64,000 nucleotides of DNA from Sordaria brevicollis (taxonomy: Eukaryota; Ascomycota; Sordariomycetes; Sordariales; Sordariaceae): contig JAUTDP010000006.1 of assembly GCA_033439795.1 (NCBI GenBank), positions 2,108,001 through 2,172,000 on the forward strand. The letters are read 5' to 3'. The notes beneath the pieces are model-generated. The model searched no databases. It was not told where the DNA came from and worked only from the letters and a program-made list of their open reading frames with translations. The translations under genes and the position numbers were made by a program. Positions 12,119 to 23,089 of this stretch are shown here, piece after piece (within the stretch, counting starts at the first letter, position 1; each line of letters opens with the position of its first letter).

Positions 12119-15100
12119 TCACAAACCCGCCAACATTGCCAATCCTCCGATAATCGCCCTCCCCAACACGCACACAAGAATTATGCCCCTGATCGTCCAC
12201 AAAACAGCCGCCGTCCCAAGGAAGACAAACAGGAATGCAAATATATAAACCACCACGTCCCCCAACGTCGACTGGCCCTGTGCGTACCGCTTGTGCAGCG
12301 GCGAGTCGAGACGAAACACCGGCCTCACAAAGACCCAGTACGCACAGACAAACTGCCCTACAAACGTAACCACTACCGACACCACGATCCGGACTCCGAC
12401 CGGCACCTCAAAGCCCTGCTCTCCCCATCCCGCCGCGAGCATCGACCTGACAGGGAGTGCCAAGCCTGGGAAAAGCCGGTACAGATCGTCACTAGCCGCT
12501 GCCCCAGGGGGATGGGGCTGGCCCGTCGTCTGGGGTTGTGACTTTGACTCTTGGCTTCTGGAACGACTCTCAATGTCCCCGCCGCCGTGGTCGGCGCTGT
12601 ACTTCAGCTTGTGACACTTCTTCGTTTCTTTCGGTACTATTGACGTTACCGGAGCAACTCCTAACTCGGTCTTCATCACGCTCTTGGCTGCTGCCGTCTC
12701 TTCTACCCCAGCTTTCGTTTCTCCAGTCCTGACCCGTCCCGTAGGCGTGGCCGCTTCCTGTCGTCCGTGCTGATGGTGCTGGCTCTTGGGAGCCGAGTCT
12801 GACCTTGACGCCGATGCCGGGATGCTCTCCGGCTTTGCTCTTTGGTCCGCCGGATGTTGCATGAACGCGGCCCGCGCTGCTCCCTGCGCCATCGCCTGCG
12901 TGAAAGATTTGACATTGGCCGGGCCCTGGTTTGCCGACCAGCTCTTCGACTTCACCGACCTTAGTCGGCACATATAAGTGGACGTGAGTGATGACAGTCT
13001 CTTGTCGTTTGTTGCATCTTGGATCTCTGGTTCCTTTCTCATCGTCTTGCGCATCACCCGATCTGGCTTGTTCTGTGGGCTGGGAGTTGACATACGCCGT
13101 GAGGTCTTCACCTAATCCTCTGTGCGCATTGTCTCCTGAGTTGACGATGTAGTAGCGCTGGCTGCTTTTGGTAATTTGTCCATGGGAGCTTGTACCAAAT
13201 CTTCTCCCATTACCTTTACAACTCGGTCCGCGGCCAATGATGCCGTCGAGCTGTGATGAGGATGGACTTCTGGTTTTGCGACATTCTGCGAGTCGTTCGG
13301 TAGAGTGCTGGGAGGGGAGTCCGGCAGCATCAAAGAGTCGCTTTTGGGCAGGGCGCTCGACGACAGGGACGATATCTGGTGTAACGACGGCGCGGTTACG
13401 GGCTCGGTCATCTTCTGAACCTTCTTTGGTGCTTTCACTCCCGATGCCTTTCTTGTCTTTGGAAAAGTCTTGGCTTCGGGTCCTTTGGCGGAGCTTTCCT
13501 TTATGGCGGAGGGGAGCTGTTGGCGAGGGCTGGACGCACAGCCAGTAGTGGTGATGGTGGGTGTGCTGGCAGATTGGAGTTGTGGGAGATGAAGCGCCTG
13601 CCCCAGCCCACTGATGTCCTGGGCTACCGAATTCGCCCACGCTTTGGCCTCTCTGGTGCTGTCCCGGATGCTGCGCTCCAAACCACCCAGGTCTTCGATC
13701 AGCATGTTCGCCCACTGACGGGCCGGGTTCAGGTTCGCGAGGTCCAAATGTGGGTGGGTGACCTCGCCGCTGCTGGGAACTGGTGTCCTAGGGGTTCCTG
13801 GCAGCATCTTGCGTGGGATCGGGCGGCGATCTGGGATTGGGATTTTGGAGAACGGCTTCTTTATCCCAGTCTGGACCTGGACGGGGCCGGTGTCCATCGG
13901 ACCGGGACCCAGCCGCTGAGGAATTGATGGATGGAAGTGTAACCTGAGAGATCTCGCTTTCGACGGGTATGAGGTCGCTGAAGGCGGGCTTCCTCCTGAC
14001 CGTACCATAACCACCGTACCCATCCCTAAAAAAGACTTCGAAGTATGACTGATGGTAGCTTGCTGACCCGCTTGAGCAGGTTCAACACCTTTGATACTTG
14101 GGCTCTGACTCTGAACGATAGGACTTAAGCTTGGTGATGCTGCGGAGGACCATTGTTCTCCTTGTCCCAGTTTGGACCGTTGCCGAGGGCTGGCCTGTTT
14201 CCCGGTATCATGCCCATTTTTCACACTTGGGGGCGAAGATTGAGGAGACACCCGACGAAACTCGTTCATGTCTACGCTCGTCCTGGGCGTAATGTTGTCC
14301 AACATTCCGGTATAAGGATTCGCACCTGTCACCCCAAGGTAGTCGCTAGCTTCTCTCAGAATACGGCGCTGACGACGAGCTTCTTGCTTGGCCATAAACA
14401 GTTCGCGCGCTTTGTCATAACCCGGCATCACTGAAGACATAAGGTTGTAGGAACTGGTTGGGCTTCCGTGTGCTTGTGATGGTATGGGAAGAGAACTGTG
14501 GTTTTGCGGTGGCACTGGTTTCCGTGATGGCATGGAAATGGCAGGGATATTTCCGCTCTTGGCACGGCGTTCTCTCATATTGACCCAGGTTCCATCAAGT
14601 GATGAAATCGTGTCATCGGCCCGGTGATGGATGACACTATGGCTGTCGTCCGATCCCGTATCCAATCTGGACTTGATTTTCCTCACTGGAAGGGGAGTCG
14701 CTTGGTTGTGTCAGTCTGGATGTTGCAACTTCAGTATTTTGGAGGGCACGAAGTCTACATACCTTTGACCTTTGGCTTTCCAGGGCCGTTCGAAGCTCTC
14801 CGGGGAAGCGGCACGGGAATATTCCAAGCTTCAGAGACGATGGTGTCTGGTGTACTCGGGGTGTAATGGCGGACTGCAGGTTCATCAGAGCCCTCGCTCT
14901 TCCGCCTTGGTCTGAAAAGTTTCTGGACGTTGGTGGTGCGTGGCTGCATAACACTCGAGGATCTCTTTCTCATCAAGACTTCGTCGATTGTCTGATGCTC
15001 GTGATTATGGTGCCGGAGCGTAAAGCCTTGCTCGGGGCAATTGCTAGGCCGCAAACTGTGGAAGAACCCCTTGAAGGAGGCAGCGATGTTCTTCCGGCTG

Positions 15101-15372
15101 GAAGACGAACCTGCACTCTTTACCGAGGCCGCCTTTCTGAAAGCTGTTGGGGGATACGGCTTGCTAGCGCCCGGGCTATCAGGCTTGGAATGCGAAGCTC
15201 TTTTGCTGTTGTCACCTCCGTCTTTGTGCGGAATCGTTGTTGGCGGCCAGACCTGCGCAGGTAGAGAACCAGGTGGTTGTCTATGGATGGGACCTGGCCA
15301 TGGACTCACGCCATCGAGGCCTAGTGGCGGAGGCTGACATGAGTGTGACGGGCGGTTATGGTGAGAGGCCAT
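12119..15372 (-). CDS. Large disordered protein with C-terminal membrane helices (function unknown)
   Basis: Exon 1 is 14763-15372. A clear intron (14686-14762, GTATGT...CCTTCCAG) joins it to exon 2, which runs down from 14685. Exon 2 meets an in-frame TAG at 13112-13114, yet the same frame continues to a stop at 12119 and ends in 2-3 hydrophobic helices (VRIVVSVVVTFVGQFVCAYW, then VVVYIFAFLFVFLGTAAVLW onward). I infer a second phase-0 intron that removes the TAG: donor at 13213 (AAG/GTAATG) or 13195 (GTACAA), acceptor at 13112 or 13073. The protein would be ~1010-1030 residues. The first ~900 are Ser/Pro/Lys-rich and look disordered. A charged helix (KARELFMAKQEARRQRRIL) and an amphipathic stretch (ARQWANMLIEDLGGLERSI) stand out. 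It may be a tail-anchored membrane or nuclear-envelope protein. I do not recognise the family. Confidence 0.65.
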
Positions 15373-16025
15373 GATCTATGAAAGCTTTCTCGAGAGCCCA
15401 ATTTCTCTAATCAGTCGAAATCATCTGGGTCGGTTGCTGGGCGAGGCTTGGGGTAAACGGGGAGCACAAATAAAAATATGACAATACTGGTCGAGTGCAA
15501 CTGGAGAAGAAGAAGTGAAAATAAAATACATGGCAGAGACCAAGGTACGTGGACGTTCAGGTTGCTGAAGAAGATTTTCTGACCTCCGTCTGCATTCCAT
15601 CATCGTCAGGAAGGTGAAGAAGGGGCGCTGTAGCTCTTTCCTCTTCACCTTGTTGAAAAATCGCGTCCCGGCGCGGATCGTACCTTCCCATTTGCATTAC
15701 GTTGAGATCATGAAAGGGAAAAGAAAGACCGCCCACCATATTGGTATTGGAGATCGTCTTCACGAGGACATCGGTATGGCAGATGAGAATATCATTCAAT
15801 CTAACAGAGTAAGTTGCAGTCAATTGATACTTATCATTCCCAGGACAACGCCATGTTAGATGCTCATGGAATAAGGATACATTCGAGTCACGCTGTCCAC
15901 GAGCTCGCTTTCTCCCATTAATGTGAAATCAAAAGCCCCCCTAACGCCATTCGCAAGAACCTCCAAATGTTGATACATCTTGTACATCTCTCATCTCCTT
16001 AGTCTTCGGGCTTCTAACCTCCCCC
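15373..16025. other. Intergenic spacer
   Basis: This lies between the start of the membrane-helix gene and the stop of nur1, both minus-strand, and so should hold the promoter of the former and the 3' UTR of the latter. Small open frames on both strands lack any recognisable feature. Confidence 0.4.
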
Positions 16026-17600
16026 TTACCGCCTAGTAGGAAACCTCTCATGAGTCCATCTATTCGCCCTAGCATTATTCAGTGTCGCCGGGCTATGCAT
16101 ATACGCACTTCCTGACATGATGCTATCCCCATCTCCATCCACATCCACATCCCCATTTTCATCTCTGCTCAGCGTCGACGGTTTCTTAGGCGACACCGAC
16201 ACCGACCCCGCAGCCCGATTGTAAATCTCGCTCTTCAAGGGACTAGGCTTAACAGGACTATGCTGCCTAATCAACCGATCCGCCAGATCTCTCTGTTCCA
16301 AGGCTGCCATCTCCCGGCCGTTGCGTGGCGATGGTGCGTCAGTGCCGACGCTGGTGGATTTTCGGAGAGGGGAGTTCATGTGTTGGTAGACGCCTAGATT
16401 GCCACCACCACCGACTCCTCCGGCTCTGATGGCTCCTGGGTAAGGGGTGGTCCCAGCGTTGCGTTTGCTGGGTGTTGCACGGGCAGTTAGGGACGACGAG
16501 GGCGTTCCGTAGGTACTTTGTCTGAGGGATGGAGTGCGATTGACAGAAGCGCTGGAGGTTATTGAGCCGAAACTGGGTCTGCCTGTCACTGGGGTATAAG
16601 GGCGTGCGGGAGTTGAGGCGTCGACCATGGATTTTTCCAACTCTCTCTGCTTGAGCACGCCGTCGGGGTCAAAGTGCTTGGTGTAGTTCGGGTTCGGGTG
16701 CGTCTCGAAGCCGCGCCGAATGATGGTCGAAGGGGTGCCGATAGCGACCGATTCCTCCTCGAGAACGTCGTCGACGATGGAGACTTGGGTTGCCACCTCG
16801 CGGTAGATCGGGTAGACGCGCGGGTGCACGTACTTGACGTCGTACTCGTGCATGACTTCACGGTGGATGATGTTCATGTCCTTAGATTGCTGGGTGAAGC
16901 GGGAGGTGAGCAGAAGCATCTGGACCGTGAGGAGGAGTTGGAGGACGAGAGCCTTGAATACGGTCACGCTCGGGCGCGGGTCGAGGGCGGCCAGCGGCAG
17001 GAAGAGCATGTAGATGAGGGCGTGGCCGGGGCTGAAGAGGCAGAAGATGCGCAGTGTTGCTGGGTACGGATCCCAAACGGCGATTTCCCATACGTCGCGT
17101 GTCTTGTCGGGGTGAGCGCGTGCTTCGGCCGATTCGCCTTTCGCAAAGGCCTGGATGTATCGAAGGGGCGTAGGGGTGGATGGTGAAGAATCGACTCGGA
17201 CGCGGTGGGCAGAGGGTGTCGAAGGGCCTTGGGCCTCGACGTTCGCTTCGAATAGTCGATAGTGGCGCGATCGTGTCATGGTGTAGAAGGCATTGATGCC
17301 AGAGATGGGGATCAGAGTCCAGATGAGAAAGTTGACCAAAGCCTTCGCAAAACCGCTGGAGGGGGCGTCCGAGAAGACATCATCGTCGACAACTCCTCCA
17401 CCAATATTTCCGTTCGCCCTCGCAAGTAAGAATAGGAAGTTCGCAATCAGGCCGAACCAGGTGCCGAATGATGTCGAGTCCCAGTCGAAGCTCTGTATTT
17501 CCTCCGATAGCCAGATGTAGAAATCCGCAGGATTGAGAAATGCTTGTATCCTCTCCGAGAGTGGGCGCCGCCGCACCAGGCGACGAGGTGCTGGAGGCAT
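16026..17600 (-). CDS. nur1: Nuclear rim protein 1 (Nur1/Mug154 family)
   Basis: One uninterrupted exon of 524 residues. I chose the ATG at 17600 because MPPAPRRLVRRRPLSERIQ is the conserved family start; the frame is open 46 codons further upstream. Family members are inner nuclear membrane proteins that in yeast work with Heh1/Src1 at the nuclear periphery in rDNA tethering and silencing. Hydrophobic segments lie at ~45-62, ~86-106, ~182-206 and ~212-232. They enclose the conserved DVWEIAVWDPYPATLRIF motif. The tail from ~300 is Ser/Thr/Pro-rich and disordered, with repeated SP/TP sites typical of CDK substrates and an acidic DVDVDGDGD patch. Family assignment rests on the N-terminus and topology; function is inferred from yeast. 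Confidence 0.88.
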   Translation of the reverse strand: MPPAPRRLVRRRPLSERIQAFLNPADFYIWLSEEIQSFDWDSTSFGTWFGLIANFLFLLARANGNIGGGVVDDDVFSDAPSSGFAKALVNFLIWTLIPISGINAFYTMTRSRHYRLFEANVEAQGPSTPSAHRVRVDSSPSTPTPLRYIQAFAKGESAEARAHPDKTRDVWEIAVWDPYPATLRIFCLFSPGHALIYMLFLPLAALDPRPSVTVFKALVLQLLLTVQMLLLTSRFTQQSKDMNIIHREVMHEYDVKYVHPRVYPIYREVATQVSIVDDVLEEESVAIGTPSTIIRRGFETHPNPNYTKHFDPDGVLKQRELEKSMVDASTPARPYTPVTGRPSFGSITSSASVNRTPSLRQSTYGTPSSSLTARATPSKRNAGTTPYPGAIRAGGVGGGGNLGVYQHMNSPLRKSTSVGTDAPSPRNGREMAALEQRDLADRLIRQHSPVKPSPLKSEIYNRAAGSVSVSPKKPSTLSRDENGDVDVDGDGDSIMSGSAYMHSPATLNNARANRWTHERFPTRR

Positions 17601-18361
17601 GATGACGATGATGTCTGGTGATGCAAGATTGCGACGACGTAAGAAAATCGATGTTTGGGGGTCGCTTCCCACTCGGTGGTGTTTTTGGTAAAAGATTCGA
17701 AAGGTTTGTGGTTGACGCTCCAACCGGTTTTTGCGCAATCCTTTGGTTGTGTCTTGTGTGGGTGAAGGCGACCCAGGTTGTGCCCGAATTGGGTCGAAGG
17801 TTTGGTGAAAGAATGATGATTTTCTTTATTGTTTACTTTGGCATTTTGGTTGCTCGGGGACGCGGCTCGGGAAGTGGACTGCCCGTTTGAAGCTGTCCCT
17901 CCGCTCAAAAAGAACGACCCCGGTCGGCGGTCGCAGTTGGACCAGTGGCAGGCGTCACCGAGAATTTAGGGAGCCCCATCCAGCAATCTCAGTGGGGTTT
18001 TTCAGAACCTGGCATGCTGGAAAGAGGGGTGGGTTTTGGCTGTGACAGTGGAGCCGCTTTAGCGCTGTCGACTGCGAGTGGGGCCCAGCTGGGATCCAGT
18101 TGCGGTTGGTCAGAGCTCCAGTCCGTCCCGTCATCCTGGAGTACCTGGATGGTTGGACGACGACAGCCGGCGACGACATTACAATCATCTGTCCGGCGAG
18201 ACGACTGCAACCGCAGGTTGGCCTCGACATTACCTATCGACGAGTCTTTGAAGAGCCATTTCTGATCATTTATCCTCGAAATCGCATACACCATCGCTAG
18301 TCATCTCAGTCATTGTCGCATACCCCTCGTTTCCCCGACCGATACCCAACGAAGGCCCATC
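17601..18361. promoter_or_regulatory. Divergent promoter region, nur1 / vma-7
   Basis: 760 bp separate the two divergent start codons, so both promoters lie here. The DNA is GC-normal and free of repeats. No specific factor site was identified. Confidence 0.5.
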
Positions 18362-18955
18362 ATGGCGACTTCACAAGCAGACGCCAAGGACCGTCAGTTC
18401 CTGGCTGTGATCGGAGACGAGGTCAGCTTTACTTTACGATCCTCTTTACCTTTTGTTCAATGTCTAACAATCATCTAGGACTCCGTCACCGGTCTCCTCC
18501 TCGCAGGCATTGGCGTAGGTTCTGCAGGTTCACGGTCGATAAGTCCAAGAAATCTAATGCGCACTCTCGAAACATAATAGCACGTTACGGCCCCCCCAGA
18601 CTCTCAAAAGAACTTTCTCGTGGTGGACAACAAGACAGATAACGCTACGATCGAGGCGGCCTTTGAGCGCTTCACGACCGAAAGAAAGGAAATTGGCATT
18701 GTTTTGATTAACCAACATGTAAGTGTTGGCGTTGGTTCAGTGGAAGCTCGTTTAAATGTTATGTGTTTGCTGGCTTATTGCTGTGAACAGGTTGGCTGAA
18801 ATGAGATAAAACAGATTGCTGATAGGATACGGCACCGAATCGATACATACACCGCGGCCTTCCCTACAGTTCTCGAGATCCCCAGCAAAGACCACCCTTA
18901 CGACCCTGAGAAGGACAGTGTTCTCCGCAGAGTCCGTCGTTTGTTTGGCGAATAA
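18362..18955 (+). CDS. vma-7: V-type proton ATPase subunit F
   Basis: Four exons, 18362-18421, 18479-18514, 18581-18718 and 18815-18955, give 124 residues. Introns of 57, 66 and 96 nt keep phase 0 throughout. The product has the family landmarks: [20 protein letters not shown] at the N-terminus, NFLVVDN, then [19 protein letters not shown] and [20 protein letters not shown]. Subunit F sits in the V1 central stalk with subunit D and couples ATP hydrolysis to rotor movement and proton pumping into vacuoles. Length and sequence match yeast Vma7 (118 residues). The 3' end converges on npc-2. Nothing looks aberrant. Confidence 0.97.
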
Positions 18956-19468
18956 GCGTGCAGTATTGCAAGTTTAGCATGGGAGATATGGTCTTGATCG
19001 GGGAATGATACGGCATGGTGGAAGGAATGGAAACAATCAGACTCATGGGGGCATAGGGGCAGAGCGAGATGCAGATCATACATGCCCTACGACATCACTC
19101 TCAGAAGCGGCGCGCGCAATGCGAAACGAATTCTTTTGGGTGCAAATAATTCTCAAATCACAAAATACCTATAACGAAGCAAGAACGACGAGGAGGGGGA
19201 TGCCCTTCAAGAAATGAGTCACGCCTAAGCATGCTTTAGAAAGCAGAACCAGTCTCAGAAACCAACTACTATAAGCAAGCAGAACTCCAGTACTACCAAG
19301 ACGAAAACCCCATACAAATGCTACTGTGCAAGTGCCTTCAAACCGGTTTCGTGCCAAAAAGCGAAATCATTAATCCATCATGTTCCATCATGTGCAGTCT
19401 CTCATCCAATGTTGTAAAAATGTGCCACATCCGCTATCAATCGTAAAAAACATGCGCTTCGGACGAAA
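18956..19468. other. Convergent 3' intergenic region
   Basis: Spacer between the stops of vma-7 (+) and npc-2 (-). No coding, RNA or repeat feature was seen. Confidence 0.5.
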
Positions 19469-20139
19469 TCAAAGATCGTCAAAGAAACCAAGCGTCTTGC
19501 GACCAAAGGTGACGGTGGCGGTCAAGCAAGTAATGTGCTTTTCATCCTTGTTGAAGACGTCGGCCTCGACGGTGTACTTGCCCTGTTATCATGATTTATA
19601 TTAGCGAATGCTCCTATCAAACAGCAACTGCCCGAGAGCGGGAAAACGTACAGGTGGGATCTCCTTAGGCAGGTCAACGTTTTTGGTGATCGAGATCCTG
19701 CCCTTCTCAATGGGGCACTCGAGCTCGACATTCTTCATCTCCTTGCACAGGTCGGCCTGGGTGTTGATGAGGCGGATGTAGCCGTACTTGACTTGCAGCT
19801 GGACGTATGCGCCCTCCTCGATGGCCTCCTTGACGATGCCGGAGGCTTCGATGGTTAGGGTTTGACCGCTGTTATGTGAATAATGGTCAGTATTCCCACT
19901 AAAAAGAAGGCTTATAGTATCGAAGATAGGACGTACGCCTCAGGAGGGTTTGGCGTCAAGATGACCTCCTCGATGGTGATAATGTCATCCTTGCGATCGG
20001 CCGCGGCGTCGCAGAACTTCAAGGGCGACTTGCCGGGAACATCGTATTCGTCGGTGGCGGAGACGCTGTTCTCGCGGAAAACGCTGAGAGCGGTGGCGCT
20101 CGTGGAGAGGAGGGCGATGACTGCTGCGGAAAGCCTCAT
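19469..20139 (-). CDS. npc-2: ML-domain sterol/phospholipid transfer protein (NPC2; PG/PI-TP)
   Basis: Exons 19937-20139, 19652-19868 and 19469-19582 give 177 residues. Introns of 68 and 69 nt have GTACGT donors, and the second has a GCTAAT branch site. The chain starts with a signal peptide (MRLSAAVIALLSTSATALS). The mature part has the ML-domain layout: KFCDAAADRKDDIITIEEVI, LTIEASGIVKEAIEEGAYV, a Cys pair around ADLCKEMKNVELECPIEKG, and GKYTVEADVFNKDEKHITCL near the end. The six cysteines expected to form disulfides can be accounted for. Family members move sterols or anionic phospholipids within the vacuole or secretory lumen. It is the last host gene before the transposon block; its start lies ~450 bp from the boundary. 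Confidence 0.95.
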
Positions 20140-20584
20140 GATTGTAATGATTGATGATACTGGTGTCTAGTGATTCACGGGTCGGTGTTCAGTGGTGGTG
20201 TTCGGTGCGGAGAGGTGCCTGTGTTATGGAGACTGGGATGAGGTGGGAAAGCGGGGATCGTAAACGCCGTTCCACCGCCGAGATGGTAGTTCGGATGTGT
20301 TGGGTTTGATGATGGACGTCGGTAACCAAGAAGATCTCACGATGGTCAAATCAGAATGGCAAGTTGTTTACAAGTATGGTGATATGTATTCGAGATAATA
20401 TAACCTTTGATAGCAAACCAGGAACGAAAACAAGCCACAGCAGCACAACAGCACGAACAAGCGGAGGCAGTCAACTGATGGCGAACGAGCGATACTCGTC
20501 GGTTAGGGGCACAGACCATGGGCTGTGGGGCCTACCTTTGGGGGCCCGCGTTCGCCAAGCCAACCTCCTCTCCTCGTCCCTCTA
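20140..20584. promoter_or_regulatory. npc-2 upstream region and border to the RIP block
   Basis: Unmutated, GC-normal DNA upstream of npc-2. Composition changes abruptly near 20585-20600, where TpA-rich, CpA-poor sequence starts. Confidence 0.5.
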
Positions 20585-21173
20585 AGAGTCGGGAGTTTTA
20601 CCTATAACGCGCAAGCTCTATAACGCTCTAAAATTAATAATTTACTATAATTTTACTAAACCTTTTTTAATCTTTTTGTAAATAACCTCATTTTATTCGT
20701 GCCGTCGAGCTCTATTCATTATATATACTTTTACTATACCTATCTTTAATCTAGAGGTTACATCCTATATAGAAAAGGCCGCCCGACATTTCTTAGCAAA
20801 TTAAACCGCGACTGTAACCCAATTTACTACGTTTCGAACTAAAGCTAATACTAAAATTAAAAATAAAGGGAGAATTATATATAAAACCGCTAGCGAACTC
20901 TTTAACGTTAGCGAAACTATTATTAAAAAATACGTTATATTTATTAGGGATAAAAAACCGTTATTAATAAATATAAATACCTACTACCTAATTACGTTGA
21001 CCGAAGAGGAGGATAAAGTATTTAATATCGTAATTTAAATCGCTAATTATAATTACTTCCCTATAATCAACTCCTCCCTTATTAAACTAATTAATTAATT
21101 AAAGGATTAAAAACTATCTCCCCCATTTATTGAATTATATTAATAATAAATAATTAAATAGAGGAAATAATAT
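20585..21173 (+). pseudogene. Relic of a pogo/Fot1-like DNA transposon (N-terminal helix-turn-helix part)
   Basis: The relic begins near AGTCGGGAGTTTTACC right after a TA, compatible with the AGTC-type inverted-repeat ends of Fot1/pogo elements. From ~20800 to 21110 a plus frame reads (with stops) GRIIYKTASELFNVSETIIK, then RDKKPLL and ITLTEEEDKVF. This resembles the Psq plus CENP-B/Tc5-type DNA-binding N-terminus of pogo transposases. No DDE catalytic part is present; the relic stops where element B-I begins at 21174. The assignment rests on motif pattern in RIP-mutated sequence and is tentative. Confidence 0.45.
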
Positions 21174-21476
21174 TAATATGGACTGCTTTCGCCTTAAAGA
21201 ACAACCCTGCAATTGGTGCAAAAGCAATGTATATTATTCCTGTGTAAAGCGTGATATCGAAGGAAGAATCAGAGAGAGTGTACCACGTATAAAAGGAAGG
21301 ATATCCTTCTATTAGGACCCACTTTTCTAACCTACGGCGCAGCCGGCCCACTTTCGTAATTCGACCGCGACTACGACCGCGCCTTATCGGCCCGGCACGC
21401 CGGGCCGCTATAGTAATTAATATACACTTTTACTACTATATATAACTTTTATACTATATATATAAAACGTTCCGTA
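21174..21476 (-). repeat. 3' LTR of B-I (303 bp)
   Basis: Read on the minus strand it starts TACGGAACGTTTTATATATA and ends CCATATTA. It is the same length as both B-II LTRs and shares their GC-rich core (GCGGCCCGGC...GGGCCG). It is less mutated than the B-II copies. The 65-codon open frame inside it is incidental. Confidence 0.9.
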
Positions 21477-21487
21477 TTAAATCCCGG

Positions 21488-21691
21488 TGTTACGGCACCA
21501 GATTGTCGGTAGCGCTCCCCAGGCGTCTTGGCACCGAACCATTAGCGGAGCATAGTCGTGCCCACAGTCATGTCTCCACTTCACTCATATATATAGTCCG
21601 GGAGTAGAGTTTTCGCTGCTCTCTCTCGATCTTCTCCCCTTCGTACAATAATACGTCTTCTCCAAGCTTTTGCTAGATCGGTATCGTGATA
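21488..21691. repeat. Solo LTR, almost unmutated, 5-bp duplication CCCGG
   Basis: 204 bp of GC-normal sequence from TGTTACGGCACC to ATCGTGATA sit inside AT-rich B-I. CCCGG at 21483-21487 is repeated at 21692-21696; the uninterrupted B-II sequence has a single copy at this point. The ends (TGTTACGGC...CGTGATA) match those of the D/E LTR family, but the body differs. It carries a TATA-like TATATATAG and CT-rich tracts. It looks like the product of LTR-LTR recombination. Confidence 0.85.
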
Positions 21692-21829
21692 CCCGGCTTA
21701 CTAAAAGAAAACCGTACTATCCTCAATCGTCTTCCGTATTTATTTATAATTATATACGTTTCTTTCCCGATCCCTTAGGGCGATTACGACTATACTTTAG
21801 GCTAGGCCGTCCGATATTACAATCCTAAT

Positions 21830-21990
21830 ATTCCTTTACCAATTCGGGAATATACGTTATCCTTTTTTCCTTTATTTATTAATTATATTAATAACCCTAT
21901 CCTTTCTATTTAATTAAATATTTAATCTTTCCGTCTATTACTTTATATCTTAAAATAATTTCTACTTTATATTTATTATCGGATTATAAA
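21830..21990 (-). pseudogene. Chromodomain relic of B-I
   Basis: Minus-strand frame reads YKVEIILRYKVIDGKIKYLI then a K-stop-KG, with stops at former Gln/Trp positions. It aligns with the B-II chromodomain and its downstream acidic/Pro tail. Confidence 0.6.
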
Positions 21991-22741
21991 TCCTCTACTA
22001 AATTTAAAAGAAGGAGGTATCGATTAAAAATATTTTTACCGTCGGATATTAACGATAAATAAACGATTAAAATAACCGGGTAAATTTTTATACCCGGTAA
22101 TAATTCGAAGCGATACGCTAAGTTACCCACTTTCTCGAATATAGTATATAATCCAGAACGTTATTAAAATAGCTTATAACATAGATTACCCGGGTAATAA
22201 TAATTATTATATAATTATAAGAAGATTTTATTACCTTTCTTAAATTAAACGTTTCGGTAATAATCGTTATACCTTCTTTTAATATTTACCGCAGCGAAAT
22301 ATATAATTAAAATAGCGTTTTATTATAAATATTCTTTAATTAAAAATACTTCAGGGTCGTACGCCTTAAGAAATAAAGTATTAAAAAGGCCGGGTAATTT
22401 AAAATTATATAATTATTCGTATAGTAATATATTAATTAATTAAATAAAGGCGCTATTTAAATTCTATTAGAATAATAAAAGGATAGTATATTAATTAGAG
22501 TCGGGATATATAAAGTAATAAAATTATATAGTAATCTCGACCGTTTAATTTTTACGTTCCGAGAATCCGTCCGCTTAAGGGTAATACACTATAATTATTA
22601 TTAATTTAATACCTTAGGCTTTCTATACGTTAATTTAGAATTTTAATATAAACTCTCGGTCTCTATCGGATATAATACCCTTAAATATTCCCTAATTACT
22701 TAAAAATAACTATTTTATTAAAAATTTACCCTATTCCTTAA

Positions 22742-23024
22742 TGTAACGGCACGGCTCATCCGCTGGTCACCTAACTTATTACATATCACCAAGTTACTTA
22801 AGGAATTAGGAACTTGCTATTGCAAATCACTTATTCATATTAGCGAACGCTATACAGCTATTCACCCGTACAACCCATTCACTCTATAGAACGCAGGACC
22901 TATATCTTTCCGCCTACGCTTCTATTCTTATACGATTAGTTTTCCTTTTTCTTTTATTTTACAATTTTCTATTAATTAAAGATTATTATTATTTTATTAT
23001 AAGCCCTTCCTTTTTACTATAATA
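22742..23024 (+). repeat. 5' LTR of C (283 bp)
   Basis: Starts TGTAACGGCACGG and ends CTATAATA. It is less mutated than its partner in its first 200 bp. Confidence 0.92.
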
Positions 23025-23089
23025 ATCGTAAAATTAAATTAATACTTATCGGGGATAATATAAAATATCCTACTTTAAAAAAAGATTAC

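Noticed and set aside
12570..13715. 381-codon minus frame overlapping the membrane-helix gene
   Set aside because: It is in another frame, and the downstream membrane segments and upstream exon belong to the other frame. It could only matter if the intron near 13112-13213 changed phase.
16674..17186. 170-codon plus frame inside nur1
   Set aside because: Shadow of the nur1 coding frame.
21154..21351. 65-codon minus frame with hydrophobic end
   Set aside because: It lies within the B-I LTR and extends into the flank; LTRs do not encode proteins here.
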